A DNA stretch of 64,000 nucleotides. Source: Paenibacillus planticolens. Its GTDB lineage: Bacteria; Bacillota; Bacilli; Paenibacillales; NBRC-103111. Below the pieces are notes generated by a model. The model was not told the DNA's origin, did no database searches, and saw only the letters and a program-made list of their open reading frames with translations. Position numbers and translations under genes: made by a program. This document shows positions 1 through 9,713 of this stretch, piece by piece. Position 1 is the first letter of the stretch, and the number at the start of each line of letters is the position of its first letter. The DNA is taken from assembly GCF_013141725.1 (NCBI RefSeq), contig NZ_WHNZ01000026.1:62001-126000 (forward strand), read 5' to 3'.

Positions 1-2
1 AG

Positions 3-3000
3 CTTTCAGGGCTTGAAACACAATCGATAGGCCGAGTAGGAGCGGGGTACCGGTTCCAAAAGGTTGGTACGGTTGCGATTACCGACAATTTGGATGGCAG
101 CCAGTTCATTACATTTAAGGGACTTGATCTTAGACCGGCCAATGGAGCCGATCTTCAAATTACTTTCGAGGGTGTGGCCGTAGACGCAGGCAGTTATCAA
201 TTTGAAGCCTCTTATAAAACTTCCGAACCTGAAGTACTAACTAGTCCCTGGGGGTCCGTGAGTCTGCAAGCCGTAAATACGATCAGCAATTTCAATCGTG
301 TCTTGGATAAGAGTCTTACTTATAAGGAAACCGCTGAAGCGTATACGAAAGCAAAGTTTACTTGGAGTGCTGCTAAGAATGCCACATCCATTAAGCTGAT
401 GGAATCAACGAATAAGGGAGTCACTTGGGCGGAAATTCAAACAGCGATCAGTATCCAAGGGAACGAAGTGGAGGTCGCTAACCTGACTCCGGACTCAGAG
501 TACTACTTTAAGCTTGTAGTTAACGGTGGCGAAAATAGCGGAGATTCCAACGTTGCCAAATTCTATACAGGCAAATTCAATGCTAAGCTGTTGGGTGCAA
601 AGGGCAATGGTACTGCTGATGATACGCAAGCCATTAACGATGCGATTGTGTATTTGAATTCTTTGGGCGGCGGCACGCTATTATTTGAGAATGGCACCTT
701 CAATGTGAGAACGGTTCAACTTCAAAGCAATGTATATCTATACATCCATAGCAATGCAACAATTTCTGCATTAAAAGGCGGAGATGCTCCTGAGACAACT
801 TATTTCTCGGATAAAGCCTATCGCGCGGGTACATCGGCAACGGACACCGGACCCTATAAAGATCCTGAAAATTACATGACCAAGCAAGATGTAGGTCATA
901 CCTATTTTAGAAACGCGATGTTTTTTGGCGAAAGATTAGATAATATCAAGATCATTGGCAACGGCAGAATTACTGGCAATGGGAATTTAACGACCAGTGA
1001 TGGAGTCATGAATAATGCTGCTGACAATCGTACAGACAAGATGGTTACAGTGAAGCTGTGTACAAATTTCGAATTCGGCGGCTTGGATAACGGGCTCGAC
1101 CTGTGGTACCAAGAGACTAATTCACCTGCCACGGACCAACCTTATTATATTCAAAGCATTAATGAGGACGGTACCAATGAAGTCAAGAATACGGATATCA
1201 GCAATATGCTCAGAGTGGATAAGGCAGGACATTTTGCTATGCTGGCCACGGGTACCGACCATATCAACACGCACGACTTTTATTACGGCAAGGATGCAAG
1301 TGGCAGTGCCAGAGATGTATTTGACTATATGCAGAGCAGCTTTGTTACAGCCAAAAATATTTATGTCAGAGGTTCTTCCGATGATATTGTAAAACCGGGA
1401 AGCGACTCTTCGTTAGGCTTTACCAGACCTGCAACGACTTATTATGTCCGCAATATTATCGGTGACACGAACTGTAATCTATTCCAAATCGGCAGTGAAA
1501 CCGTAGATGACATTAAAAATCTCTATGTGGATAATATTTATGTGCTGGCAGGAAATAAAGCAGGCTTCTCCATTTCTACGAATGACGGCGCGCATGTTGA
1601 AAATGTATATCTGAATTATGGACATACAGGTACTGTCCACCATACGGCACAGATGAGACGCACGCGGGCCCCGTTCTTTATATCTATTTCAAATAGAGGA
1701 CGTGTGATCGGTGGCAGCGCGACTAAAATGAAATGGATGGAAAACGGCACACAGAGAGATGAGCTGTTAAGCACGAACGTAAATATTGGCGTGGTAAAAA
1801 ATATTTACATCAAGGATGTTAATATTGAGCAGGTTTATGGAGGAAGTCAATATAATGATCCTTCCAAGAGATGGGCTGCCTATACGAATCAGAGTAAGGC
1901 AGCGCCAATCATTGCGGGCTATAAAGTGGGAGACGGGGGTCCTGTGCTTCCGGATGGACGCAACATCGGCTACATTGAAAATCTGAACTTTGAAAATGTG
2001 GATGTTTTAGTCAAGGGCGGAAATAGCTTTGCTGATACATTGAAGAGTCCACCGGAGCTGGGAGTTGGGAAATACAACATCGGTGATATTGGGGAGCAGC
2101 CATCCTACGGCTTCTGGGCCAAACATGTGAAAGGTCTTTCGTTCAAAAATGTCACGACAAATTTTGAGCAAAATGATGATCGATTTGCCATCGTTCTGGA
2201 TGATGTTTCCAATGCTATTTTGGATACGGTGAAAATGGTCAGCGGCTCCGGCAACCCGAATGTCCTACAGCTAAGGAATGCAAGTGATATAACTGTTACG
2301 AATTCCTCTTACTACAAGAATACATGGGGTTCAGCGCTAACATCTCTTGCAGATATTAGTCATGTAACCGTATCTGGCAATCAGACTTATCCGAATCAAA
2401 CGGTTGTGAATTTGCAGAACACGGAGATCCAGTTGAAGCTGTCCGGACATGCGAATCTGTCGGCGTTAGATACAGCAACCTCTACCATTACTGCCATACT
2501 GGGTTCGACAGTCAGCGATTTGATCAGTCAAGTAGAGTCGACGAACGGCACAACACAGTCCTATGCTGTGAAGGACTCCAGTAACAATGCAAAGTCGTCG
2601 GGGCAATTGGTCACAGGAGATGTGTTAGTTGTCACTTCTCAGGACGAAACGGCAACGAAAAATTATCAAATTTCCGTTCCGAATGTCATTACTGTAGAGG
2701 GAGAGTCACAAGTTACCACCGCTGCAAAAAGCGCAGGTGTTACGCTCTCAACCTCGTCAACAAATGGCATTAATTACCTGCAAACCAGTGCGGTTGCCGT
2801 TGGAGGTTATGTAGAATTAACCGTCAATGTTCCTACAGCCGGTATGTATGATCTGAGTTATCAGTATAAAACCAATACGACGGGCAGAGCGACGGTTCAG
2901 GTTTCTTTGGATGGCACGGATATCGGTTCTCCAACGAACCAGAACGGGGCTACAGCCAATGTATTTGTTCCGGTTGTTCTTGGAAATGTCACGCTGACGA

Positions 3001-4373
3001 AAGGTATTCATACCGTGCGATTTACGGCGACGGCTGCGGGCAGCATCGTGATCGATTACGTAAGATTGACCGGCGCGACGGCCACGCCGCAACTGTCAAC
3101 AAACACGAATATTCAGTACGCTGCGAGTCATCCGAATGTGACGGCTGTTGATTCCGTCGCGCATGTAGTGAACGTGACGAACGGAGCGACGGTAGATCAA
3201 GTTAAGCTGCAAGTGACATCCAGCGATAGCTCGACGCAAACATATGCCGTAACGGATTCAAGCAGCCTGGCTAAGAATGCCGGAGCGCTTGTAACCGGAG
3301 ATATCTTGGTTGTTACGGCGGCAGACGGAACGACGACAGCGCAGTACACGATCAACGTTGCTGCGGCGGTTTTAAGCAGCAATACGAATATTCAATTGGC
3401 AGCGAGTCATGCGAATGTTGCAGCTGTTGATCTTTCATCGCTAAGAGTGGGTGTATCCGGAACAACGACCACAGTTGCTCAATTGACGGCTCAGCTTGCT
3501 TCCACAGACGGCTCCATACAAACTTACACCGTAAATAATGCAGGTGGAACCGCACAAGCGGCAGGGCAGGCTCTGGCAAATAACGTGTACACGTTAATTG
3601 TAAAGGCAGAGGATGGAACAACGACGGCATCTTACAAAATTATGGTGGGTGCTCTTGCTGCTAATGCATACGTCCAACCGAAAGCTGCCGACCACCCTAA
3701 TGTAATCGCTATTTATCATGCAGACATGTTCATTATGGCTAAAACCGGCATCACGGCTGCAAACCTGCTTGCCGAGATTGAGTCGGTAGACGCAACGAAG
3801 CCGACTTATACGGTCATCGATGCTGTTTATGCTACGGGTTCTTTGACGGGCAGCGCGGTGCTGTACAGCGGAGACCAGCTGCAAGTGACTTCGCAAGACG
3901 GAACGGTGGTCAAGACTTATACGATTAAATTAGTGGATGTCGTATATGATATTGATCCGACCGGAACTTATCCGATAACGGGTTCTCTTTCCGGCAAACA
4001 AACGGCTACCGATGACACAGCCGGCAGCTATGTTCGGAACGGCGCAGTTAGCGGAACTCATTTGCAATACACCTTTCCGCTGAACGGGTCCATTCAATTT
4101 ACGGTAATCGCTCCATCGGACGGGAACTACGATGTGTTGTTCGGCTATAAGAAAAATACAGGCAGAGCTACCTTACAGTTGTCCATTGATGGAACCAGCG
4201 TGGGCGCACCGGTAAATGAGCTTCTGGTGGGGACGCCGACTCCGCCTCAAGGGATGTACGCAAGCGCATTTGCAAACGTGCATTTAAGCGCAGGCAGTCA
4301 CACGTTTACTTTCACTTCTACAGTAGCTGGATCTGCATCTTTCGACTTTATTAGCCTCACGAAAATAAACTAA
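3..4373 (+). CDS. Secreted multi-domain beta-helix protein, GH28/pectate-lyase-like (5' end outside window)
   Basis: The frame is open from the window edge, so the N-terminus and any signal peptide are missing. The first codons (to about 225) read like the end of a carbohydrate-binding module, then a fibronectin-III-like domain follows (about 250-560). From about 576 the motif GAKGNGTADDTQAINDAI opens a right-handed parallel beta-helix typical of the pectate lyase/GH28 superfamily; SSDDIVKPGSD near 1376-1408 resembles the GH28 region that carries the catalytic aspartates. The helix runs to about 2400. The C-terminal part has a CBM6/35-like module (2690-3085), three Ig-like repeats that restart with motifs such as LSTNTNIQ (about 3090-3930), and a second CBM-like module (3950-4370). 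A role in pectin-type polysaccharide cleavage is inferred from the fold and from the YesMN/YesOPQ-like neighbours. Exact substrate unknown. Confidence 0.85.
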   Translation, partial: LSGLETQSIGRVGAGYRFQKVGTVAITDNLDGSQFITFKGLDLRPANGADLQITFEGVAVDAGSYQFEASYKTSEPEVLTSPWGSVSLQAVNTISNFNRVLDKSLTYKETAEAYTKAKFTWSAAKNATSIKLMESTNKGVTWAEIQTAISIQGNEVEVANLTPDSEYYFKLVVNGGENSGDSNVAKFYTGKFNAKLLGAKGNGTADDTQAINDAIVYLNSLGGGTLLFENGTFNVRTVQLQSNVYLYIHSNATISALKGGDAPETTYFSDKAYRAGTSATDTGPYKDPENYMTKQDVGHTYFRNAMFFGERLDNIKIIGNGRITGNGNLTTSDGVMNNAADNRTDKMVTVKLCTNFEFGGLDNGLDLWYQETNSPATDQPYYIQSINEDGTNEVKNTDISNMLRVDKAGHFAMLATGTDHINTHDFYYGKDASGSARDVFDYMQSSFVTAKNIYVRGSSDDIVKPGSDSSLGFTRPATTYYVRNIIGDTNCNLFQIGSETVDDIKNLYVDNIYVLAGNKAGFSISTNDGAHVENVYLNYGHTGTVHHTAQMRRTRAPFFISISNRGRVIGGSATKMKWMENGTQRDELLSTNVNIGVVKNIYIKDVNIEQVYGGSQYNDPSKRWAAYTNQSKAAPIIAGYKVGDGGPVLPDGRNIGYIENLNFENVDVLVKGGNSFADTLKSPPELGVGKYNIGDIGEQPSYGFWAKHVKGLSFKNVTTNFEQNDDRFAIVLDDVSNAILDTVKMVSGSGNPNVLQLRNASDITVTNSSYYKNTWGSALTSLADISHVTVSGNQTYPNQTVVNLQNTEIQLKLSGHANLSALDTATSTITAILGSTVSDLISQVESTNGTTQSYAVKDSSNNAKSSGQLVTGDVLVVTSQDETATKNYQISVPNVITVEGESQVTTAAKSAGVTLSTSSTNGINYLQTSAVAVGGYVELTVNVPTAGMYDLSYQYKTNTTGRATVQVSLDGTDIGSPTNQNGATANVFVPVVLGNVTLTKGIHTVRFTATAAGSIVIDYVRLTGATATPQLSTNTNIQYAASHPNVTAVDSVAHVVNVTNGATVDQVKLQVTSSDSSTQTYAVTDSSSLAKNAGALVTGDILVVTAADGTTTAQYTINVAAAVLSSNTNIQLAASHANVAAVDLSSLRVGVSGTTTTVAQLTAQLASTDGSIQTYTVNNAGGTAQAAGQALANNVYTLIVKAEDGTTTASYKIMVGALAANAYVQPKAADHPNVIAIYHADMFIMAKTGITAANLLAEIESVDATKPTYTVIDAVYATGSLTGSAVLYSGDQLQVTSQDGTVVKTYTIKLVDVVYDIDPTGTYPITGSLSGKQTATDDTAGSYVRNGAVSGTHLQYTFPLNGSIQFTVIAPSDGNYDVLFGYKKNTGRATLQLSIDGTSVGAPVNELLVGTPTPPQGMYASAFANVHLSAGSHTFTFTSTVAGSASFDFISLTKIN

Positions 4374-4389
4374 ATCAGTTTGTTTAGCA

Positions 4390-4440
4390 AAATTAAAAAT
4401 AGTGGGACAGGATTTTCACCTGTTCCACTATTTTTAATTT
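4390..4440. terminator. Bidirectional-looking intrinsic terminator
   Basis: A long, almost perfect inverted repeat has arms of about 22 nt (arm core AATAGTGG-GACAGG against CCTGTTCCACTATT) around a short loop, A-rich on the left and T-rich on the right. It lies 17 nt after the stop of the beta-helix protein gene and separates it from the transporter operon. Confidence 0.85.
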
Positions 4441-4597
4441 ATACAAATTTCTAGTGGATTTATTTTCGGAATATCTGTTAATGATCTTAAACACTCTGAT
4501 AATGATATTTGATTCTCCGTGTTGCCGATCTGTCCTACAATTGAAATATAGAAACGGATTCAATTGAACCCGAGAAACTTGAAGTGGAGGAAACCCA

Positions 4598-5533
4598 GTG
4601 AGTACAAACCATGTAACCGTTGTAAACGGGGCGATCGTTAAGAAACAGAAGCAGCGCATTCAGTGGTTGCCTTACCTCTTGATCGCGCCCGCGATTGTTC
4701 TGATTATTGTCTTTCTGTTCTACCCCGTCGGAAATGTGTTTTACTTCAGCTTGCAGAAATTTAATCCGACGAAAGCTTACGAGAATGGATTTGTGGGGCT
4801 AAGCAATTTTAAAACGATTTTCACCTCTGACAAATTGTTTTTTTCAACCTTATGGGTCTCGGCCAAATGGGTTTTCATCGAGGTCGCGCTTCAGCTCATA
4901 TGTGGGTTAGGCATCGCACTTATGCTGAATCAAGCTTTCAAATTCCGCGGATTATTCCGGTCCGCAGCCATCTTGCCTTGGGCGATCTCAGGGGTTGTAA
5001 CCTCTACGTTGTGGCAAATTATATTTAATGAACAAATAGGGCCGCTCAACGATATCCTTTTAAAACTAGGCCTTATCGATCATAAAATTGCGTGGCTTTC
5101 GGAAATAACGACCGCCTTTCCTGCTATTGTAACGGCTGAATTATGGCGAGGAATACCGTTCTTCACCATCGCATTGCTTGCCGGTCTGCAAACAATACCC
5201 GGTGATTTGTATGAATCAGCTGTGGTGGATGGCGCAGGAAGATGGAAATCTTTCATCCATATTACGCTTCCGTTCTTGAAAACAACGATCATTCTAACGA
5301 CGCTGCTGCGGGCCGTATGGGAATTCAATAACGTCGACTTAATCTTTGTTATGACCAACGGAACGGGCGGACCTATTGATTTAACGACAACACTCCCGAT
5401 GTACATCGTGAAGCAAGCAATTGTCGCGCAAGACTTTGGTTACGGTTCGGCACTCACAGTCATTGGCTTTATCATCCTATTGTTGTTTGCAGTGTTCTAC
5501 CTGAAATTAAGCGGATATGGAAAGGAAGAGTAA
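4598..5533 (+). CDS. CUT1 sugar ABC transporter permease (MalF/UgpA/YesP-type)
   Basis: A 311-residue integral membrane protein. The N-terminal segment LIAPAIVLIIVFLFYPVG is the first helix typical of MalF/UgpA-type permeases, and the cytoplasmic EAA loop is visible as YESAVVDGAGRWKSFIHITLP. It forms the translocation pore together with the next gene product. The start is GTG at 4598, preceded by GGAGG at 4586-4590. Gene order permease-permease-binding protein-kinase-regulator matches yesMNOPQ-like pectin oligosaccharide systems, but the family does not fix the substrate. No ATPase gene is adjacent, as is usual for transporters that share an MsmX-like ATPase. Confidence 0.9.
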   Translation: MSTNHVTVVNGAIVKKQKQRIQWLPYLLIAPAIVLIIVFLFYPVGNVFYFSLQKFNPTKAYENGFVGLSNFKTIFTSDKLFFSTLWVSAKWVFIEVALQLICGLGIALMLNQAFKFRGLFRSAAILPWAISGVVTSTLWQIIFNEQIGPLNDILLKLGLIDHKIAWLSEITTAFPAIVTAELWRGIPFFTIALLAGLQTIPGDLYESAVVDGAGRWKSFIHITLPFLKTTIILTTLLRAVWEFNNVDLIFVMTNGTGGPIDLTTTLPMYIVKQAIVAQDFGYGSALTVIGFIILLLFAVFYLKLSGYGKEE

Positions 5534-5535
5534 GC

Positions 5536-6402
5536 ATGATAAACACGCAAACGATGAAGCCTAAGCCAATTCTTCCGAGGATCGTGGAAAAAGCATTTAT
5601 GTTGTATATTCCGATGCTGCTGGCGATGGTATTCACATTATTCCCGTTGTTTTGGGCGCTCGTCACCGCGTTCAAAAGAGAGGCCGACATTACCAAGCTT
5701 CCTATCAAATACCTGCCAATGCCTGCAACGTTCAAAAACTTTCTGATTGCATGGAATAACGTTGGCTTCTCCAAGTATTTCTTCAACAGTTTAATCGTAG
5801 CACTATTGACCGTCCTCATCGTGCTGGTTTGCTCTATTCTTGTAGGCTACGCGATCAGCCGGTTTAAGTTCAAAGGCAAGAAGCTTTTCATGCTGCTACT
5901 GTTATGTACCCAGTTTATTCCGGGGGCAATGCTTCTTATCCCGATGTTCGAGATTTTCAGAACGCTGCACCTCACGAGCAATTTAATGGCATTGGTCATT
6001 ATCAACAGTACGTTCCAGCTTCCATTCAACGCGATACTCATGAGCGGCTTTATCAGCAATATTCCTGAGCAGCTTGAAGAAGCGGCGATGGTCGATGGAT
6101 GCAGCCGATTGAAATCTGTCTTCCTGGTTATTTTTCCAATCCTTGTGCCGGGTATTGTGGCAACCATGGTATACACCTTCATCGGATCGTGGAACGAATT
6201 CTTATTTGCCCTTATGTTGATTAGCAAAAAGGCGCTGTTCACACTACCGGTTGGACTTCGCTATATGCAGGGTGAATTTGACATTCAATATGGCGCTTTG
6301 GCTGCGGGAAGCGTAATTGCTTTGCTGCCGGCGGCAATCTTGTTCGCTTACGTACAGAAGTTTTTGGTGCAAGGGATTAGTGCAGGCGCTGTAAAAGGCT
6401 AA
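5536..6402 (+). CDS. CUT1 sugar ABC transporter permease (MalG/UgpE/YesQ-type)
   Basis: This 288-residue protein is the second pore subunit. It has six predicted membrane segments, the early motif LFPLFWALVTAFK characteristic of MalG/UgpE-type permeases, and an EAA loop, LEEAAMVDGCSRLKSVFLVI. It starts 2 nt after the preceding permease stops, so the two are co-translated. The C-terminus AGAVKG is the usual short cytoplasmic tail of this family (compare GAVKG or GGLKM in related permeases). Partner of the permease at 4598 and of the lipoprotein at 6489. Confidence 0.9.
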   Translation: MINTQTMKPKPILPRIVEKAFMLYIPMLLAMVFTLFPLFWALVTAFKREADITKLPIKYLPMPATFKNFLIAWNNVGFSKYFFNSLIVALLTVLIVLVCSILVGYAISRFKFKGKKLFMLLLLCTQFIPGAMLLIPMFEIFRTLHLTSNLMALVIINSTFQLPFNAILMSGFISNIPEQLEEAAMVDGCSRLKSVFLVIFPILVPGIVATMVYTFIGSWNEFLFALMLISKKALFTLPVGLRYMQGEFDIQYGALAAGSVIALLPAAILFAYVQKFLVQGISAGAVKG

Positions 6403-6488
6403 TGGATTTTGAACTAATTCACTCTTCGAGGCTATTTTCGAAAGGGGATTTAGGATATATTAAATATAAGATTAAAGGAGATGTTCAC

Positions 6489-7856
6489 ATGTACACAAAG
6501 GGGCTTAAGATGTTATTGGTAGTAGGATCGGCTTTATCGTTGACACTATCAGGGTGCAGCAGCGGTGGAAGTTCCACGACGACGGAGACGACTGCGCCGA
6601 AACCAACAACCGCACCTACAGCACAAGCAACCAATCCGGCAGAGAAAGTGAAGCTTACTTTTTGGGATGAGAATCCTGGACCGAACCGGACTCCTTTTTA
6701 CGAAGAGTTAATTAAGCGTTTTCAAGCGAAGAACCCGAACATCCAAGTCGAGTATGTAGGGATTCCGGCAAGCGGGGCCAAACAAAAGTACGATGTTTCC
6801 ATCGCGGCTAATGACACCCCGGATGTAGCGGGTATCAACATGGTATGGTTATCGGATTTCGTGGCCAAAGGCGCCGTTCAAGAGCTTGATCCGTACTTTA
6901 AGGATTGGAGCGAGAAAGATAAAATTGCTGCAAATATCGTAGAGTTCGATCGAGGTTTGTCAGCGGACAAAAAGCTGTACTATCTGCCGCATACGATGTT
7001 TCTGGATATCCTTTGGTATCGAACGGATTGGGTGAAGGACGCTGGATTGAAAGCGCCTACAACGTGGGGGGACTTCTTCACCAACATTGACAAGCTGACC
7101 GATATTAAAAACAACCGTTACGGATTCAGCATTCGAGGCGGGGCCGGTAGTATCAATCAGCTCACATCGATGATTTATGCCTACTCCGGCATTTCGGAAT
7201 ACTTTACACCGGATGGCAAAGCTACCGTTAGAGATCCGAAAATTACGGAATTTTTAAACAAGTATGTCGCTCTTTATAAGAAGAATACGCCTGTAAGCGA
7301 CGTGACGAACAGCAATAAAGAGATGAACGCAACGTTTGACACGGGAACTTCAGCTATGATTCAACATAACTTCGGTTCTTACAACGACCACGTAACGAAT
7401 CTGGGTAACGATAAATTCGCAGGTGTTATTCCGCCAAAAGCGGATAACGGCAAAAGAGTTGTCGTTCCCGTTGCCAACGGCTTAGTGATGTTCAAAAACT
7501 CTAAGCATCCTCAGGAGGCATGGAAATTCTTAAGTTTCTTAATGAGTGCGGACAGTCAAACGTATTGGAATCAAAATATCGGTCAAATGCCTACCAACAC
7601 AGACTCATTGAATAGCGATTACGTGAAAACTACGCAGCATATTCAACAAGGCGCAGAAGTGCTCGCCGATAAAGATACGATTGCTTTAAAGCTGCCGACT
7701 CATTTGCCGGACTACACGAAAATTACGACACAGCAGCTGGAGCCTGATTTCCAAAGAGTGCTGACCGGAAAAATGACCGTAGCCGATTTCGTGAACGGCT
7801 GGGCGACTTCGATGGAAAAAGCAAAAGCAGATTATGAAGCTGCAATGAAAAAATAA
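6489..7856 (+). CDS. Sugar-binding lipoprotein, solute-binding family 1 (YesO-like)
   Basis: A 455-residue extracellular solute-binding protein. ATG 6489 is chosen because AAAGGAG lies at 6474-6480 and the protein then begins with a lipoprotein signal peptide whose lipobox is LSGC. The frame extends upstream to 6402, but that stretch has no such features. After a low-complexity Ser/Thr/Pro linker the mature part begins KLTFWDENPGPNRTPFYEEL, typical of family 1 binding proteins for oligosaccharides. It should capture the ligand for the two permeases just upstream. A hairpin without a T-tract follows the stop and may protect this abundant message. Confidence 0.9.
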   Translation: MYTKGLKMLLVVGSALSLTLSGCSSGGSSTTTETTAPKPTTAPTAQATNPAEKVKLTFWDENPGPNRTPFYEELIKRFQAKNPNIQVEYVGIPASGAKQKYDVSIAANDTPDVAGINMVWLSDFVAKGAVQELDPYFKDWSEKDKIAANIVEFDRGLSADKKLYYLPHTMFLDILWYRTDWVKDAGLKAPTTWGDFFTNIDKLTDIKNNRYGFSIRGGAGSINQLTSMIYAYSGISEYFTPDGKATVRDPKITEFLNKYVALYKKNTPVSDVTNSNKEMNATFDTGTSAMIQHNFGSYNDHVTNLGNDKFAGVIPPKADNGKRVVVPVANGLVMFKNSKHPQEAWKFLSFLMSADSQTYWNQNIGQMPTNTDSLNSDYVKTTQHIQQGAEVLADKDTIALKLPTHLPDYTKITTQQLEPDFQRVLTGKMTVADFVNGWATSMEKAKADYEAAMKK

Positions 7857-7875
7857 GAGATCAGTATCCTTTTTT

Positions 7876-7901
7876 AGGGTGAGCGATGATTCGCTCTCCC
7901 T
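7876..7901 (+). other. Intercistronic hairpin after binding-protein gene
   Basis: AGGGtGAGCGA pairs with TCGCTCtCCCT around a 4-nt loop. No T-run follows, so this is more likely an mRNA stability or partial attenuation element between the binding-protein gene and the kinase gene than a full terminator. Similar hairpins follow the binding-protein genes at 23403 and 59349. Confidence 0.5.
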
Positions 7902-7929
7902 GAATGCTGTTCGTTAGGGGAGAATTTCT

Positions 7930-9693
7930 GTGCCAGTATTTCGTTCATTAAAGTCAACGATCATTTGGTTATTCATCCCAATCACTATTGTGTTTGTACT
8001 GGTTACAGGAACGATCTCGTTTATGCTCGCTTCGCAGCAATTAAAAGAAAACGCATTCACCAATTTGAACGATACGATCGCTCAAACGAAAAGTTTATTA
8101 AGCGACAAATTAACCGCATTTATTGCTGAACTGATTGGTTTAGAAAATAAATCCGAATGGATCTCAATTATGAACAAGACAGATGATCCGGGCGTGCCCT
8201 TGGAGCCGGAGGATTACATCTTTATGAATAAAGCGTTGGACTCCTATTTTGAACGTTATCCTATGCTGGACTCCGTATTATTTTATTACAACGAAGGACG
8301 AGTATCGCAGTATAAACAAAATAATTCCTTAATTTCAACCGTTAATATTTCCTTGGATGATTATAGCAGTAAATTGGAGAGCGAGCGTCTCTCCGTTATT
8401 AAATGGCTCAATATTCATGATGAGAATCAGCTGGCTGCCCCCCAGGTCATCAGCGTATACCGGATGTTCGGCAAAGATAAATCGCGTACGAAGGGCATTT
8501 TCATGATGAATTTGAAAAATCGCTTTTTCAGCGATTTATTGAACAACGCTAAGATCAGCACCAATGGTTATTTGTGCATCGTAAGCAATGACGGGGTTAT
8601 GAGCTTTAAAAACGTAGAAGACAGATACGAGATTGACGAAGTAAGACTACAAGAAGATTTGATGAATGTAGACGAACCGTCCGGGAAAATCAATATAACG
8701 AACAAACACGGCGAAAAAATGCTTATCGTTTACGATACGTTAAGTCTCAATAAGTGGAAGGTTGCAGCTATCGTACCGGAACGGGAGCTTTATAACAAAG
8801 TGAACTCCATCGGACTGGTGATCATCATGGTGATGCTGCTCGCTATTGTTGCTGCTGCCTTGCTTTCCAATATTATCGCGCATATTATTACCAAACCTTT
8901 GATTAAATTGACGCATACCGTGAATCGCATTGAAGACGGGAATCTGCCTATCTTGTATAAAGCGGTCCCTTCCAATGAAATCGGCGTACTGAGCAGAGGC
9001 ATACAGGATATGATGCTGCGAATCAAAAATTTGTTAACGGAAATCAAGGAAGAACAAGAAAAAAAGAGGTCGGCGGAGCTGGCCGTGCTGCAGTCACAGA
9101 TTAAGCCGCATTTTCTGTACAATACCCTATTTTCGATCAAACAACTGTGTGAAATGGAAGAACATAAGGATGCTGCCGAAATGGTGGCGGCGTTATCTAA
9201 CTTTTATCGAATCAGCATTAATAAAGGGAACGAGATTATTCCGATCTCCCTGGAAATTGAACATATTCGTAATTATTTGTACATTCAGCAGATGCGGTAT
9301 GGCGAAGATTTTATATATGAAATCGATATTGAACCGGACATTATGAATTGCAATATTGTCAAACTTACTCTGCAGCCTCTCGTAGAAAATGCGATCTATC
9401 ATGGCATGAAGTTAAAACGCGGACAAGGATTAATTCGCATTTGGGGCGAAGCAGCCAATCATGAGGTGCGGCTCTATGTCGAGGATAACGGCAAGGGGAT
9501 GTCGGAGGAAGAGGTAAAAGCCATCAATCAAAGCTTAAGGGAAGAGGCGGATAGCGGGAGTATCCCGGGCTTTGGCATTGGCAATATAAACAAGCGGCTT
9601 CAGCTTAACTATGGGGCAAGCTTTGGTCTTGTTTACGAGAACAGGCAGAGTGGCGGCGTCACCGTCATGATTAGAATCCCATTTTACGAATAA
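7930..9693 (+). CDS. Sensor histidine kinase, YesM type (HPK7-like)
   Basis: A 587-residue membrane kinase with an N-terminal membrane helix, a large extracytoplasmic sensor region (about residues 35-290), a second helix (about 293-318) and a HAMP linker. The His_kinase motif QIKPHFLYNTLFSIKQL contains the phosphoacceptor, H394, and the ATP-binding N box is LQPLVENAIYHGM. The start is GTG 7930 with AGGGGAG at 7916-7922. It is paired with the AraC-type response regulator 20 nt downstream and is expected to control the adjacent transporter and the polysaccharide-degrading gene. The extracellular ligand cannot be read from sequence. Confidence 0.93.
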   Translation: MPVFRSLKSTIIWLFIPITIVFVLVTGTISFMLASQQLKENAFTNLNDTIAQTKSLLSDKLTAFIAELIGLENKSEWISIMNKTDDPGVPLEPEDYIFMNKALDSYFERYPMLDSVLFYYNEGRVSQYKQNNSLISTVNISLDDYSSKLESERLSVIKWLNIHDENQLAAPQVISVYRMFGKDKSRTKGIFMMNLKNRFFSDLLNNAKISTNGYLCIVSNDGVMSFKNVEDRYEIDEVRLQEDLMNVDEPSGKINITNKHGEKMLIVYDTLSLNKWKVAAIVPERELYNKVNSIGLVIIMVMLLAIVAAALLSNIIAHIITKPLIKLTHTVNRIEDGNLPILYKAVPSNEIGVLSRGIQDMMLRIKNLLTEIKEEQEKKRSAELAVLQSQIKPHFLYNTLFSIKQLCEMEEHKDAAEMVAALSNFYRISINKGNEIIPISLEIEHIRNYLYIQQMRYGEDFIYEIDIEPDIMNCNIVKLTLQPLVENAIYHGMKLKRGQGLIRIWGEAANHEVRLYVEDNGKGMSEEEVKAINQSLREEADSGSIPGFGIGNINKRLQLNYGASFGLVYENRQSGGVTVMIRIPFYE

Positions 9694-9713
9694 AAGTGCG
9701 GGGGGGCTTAGGA

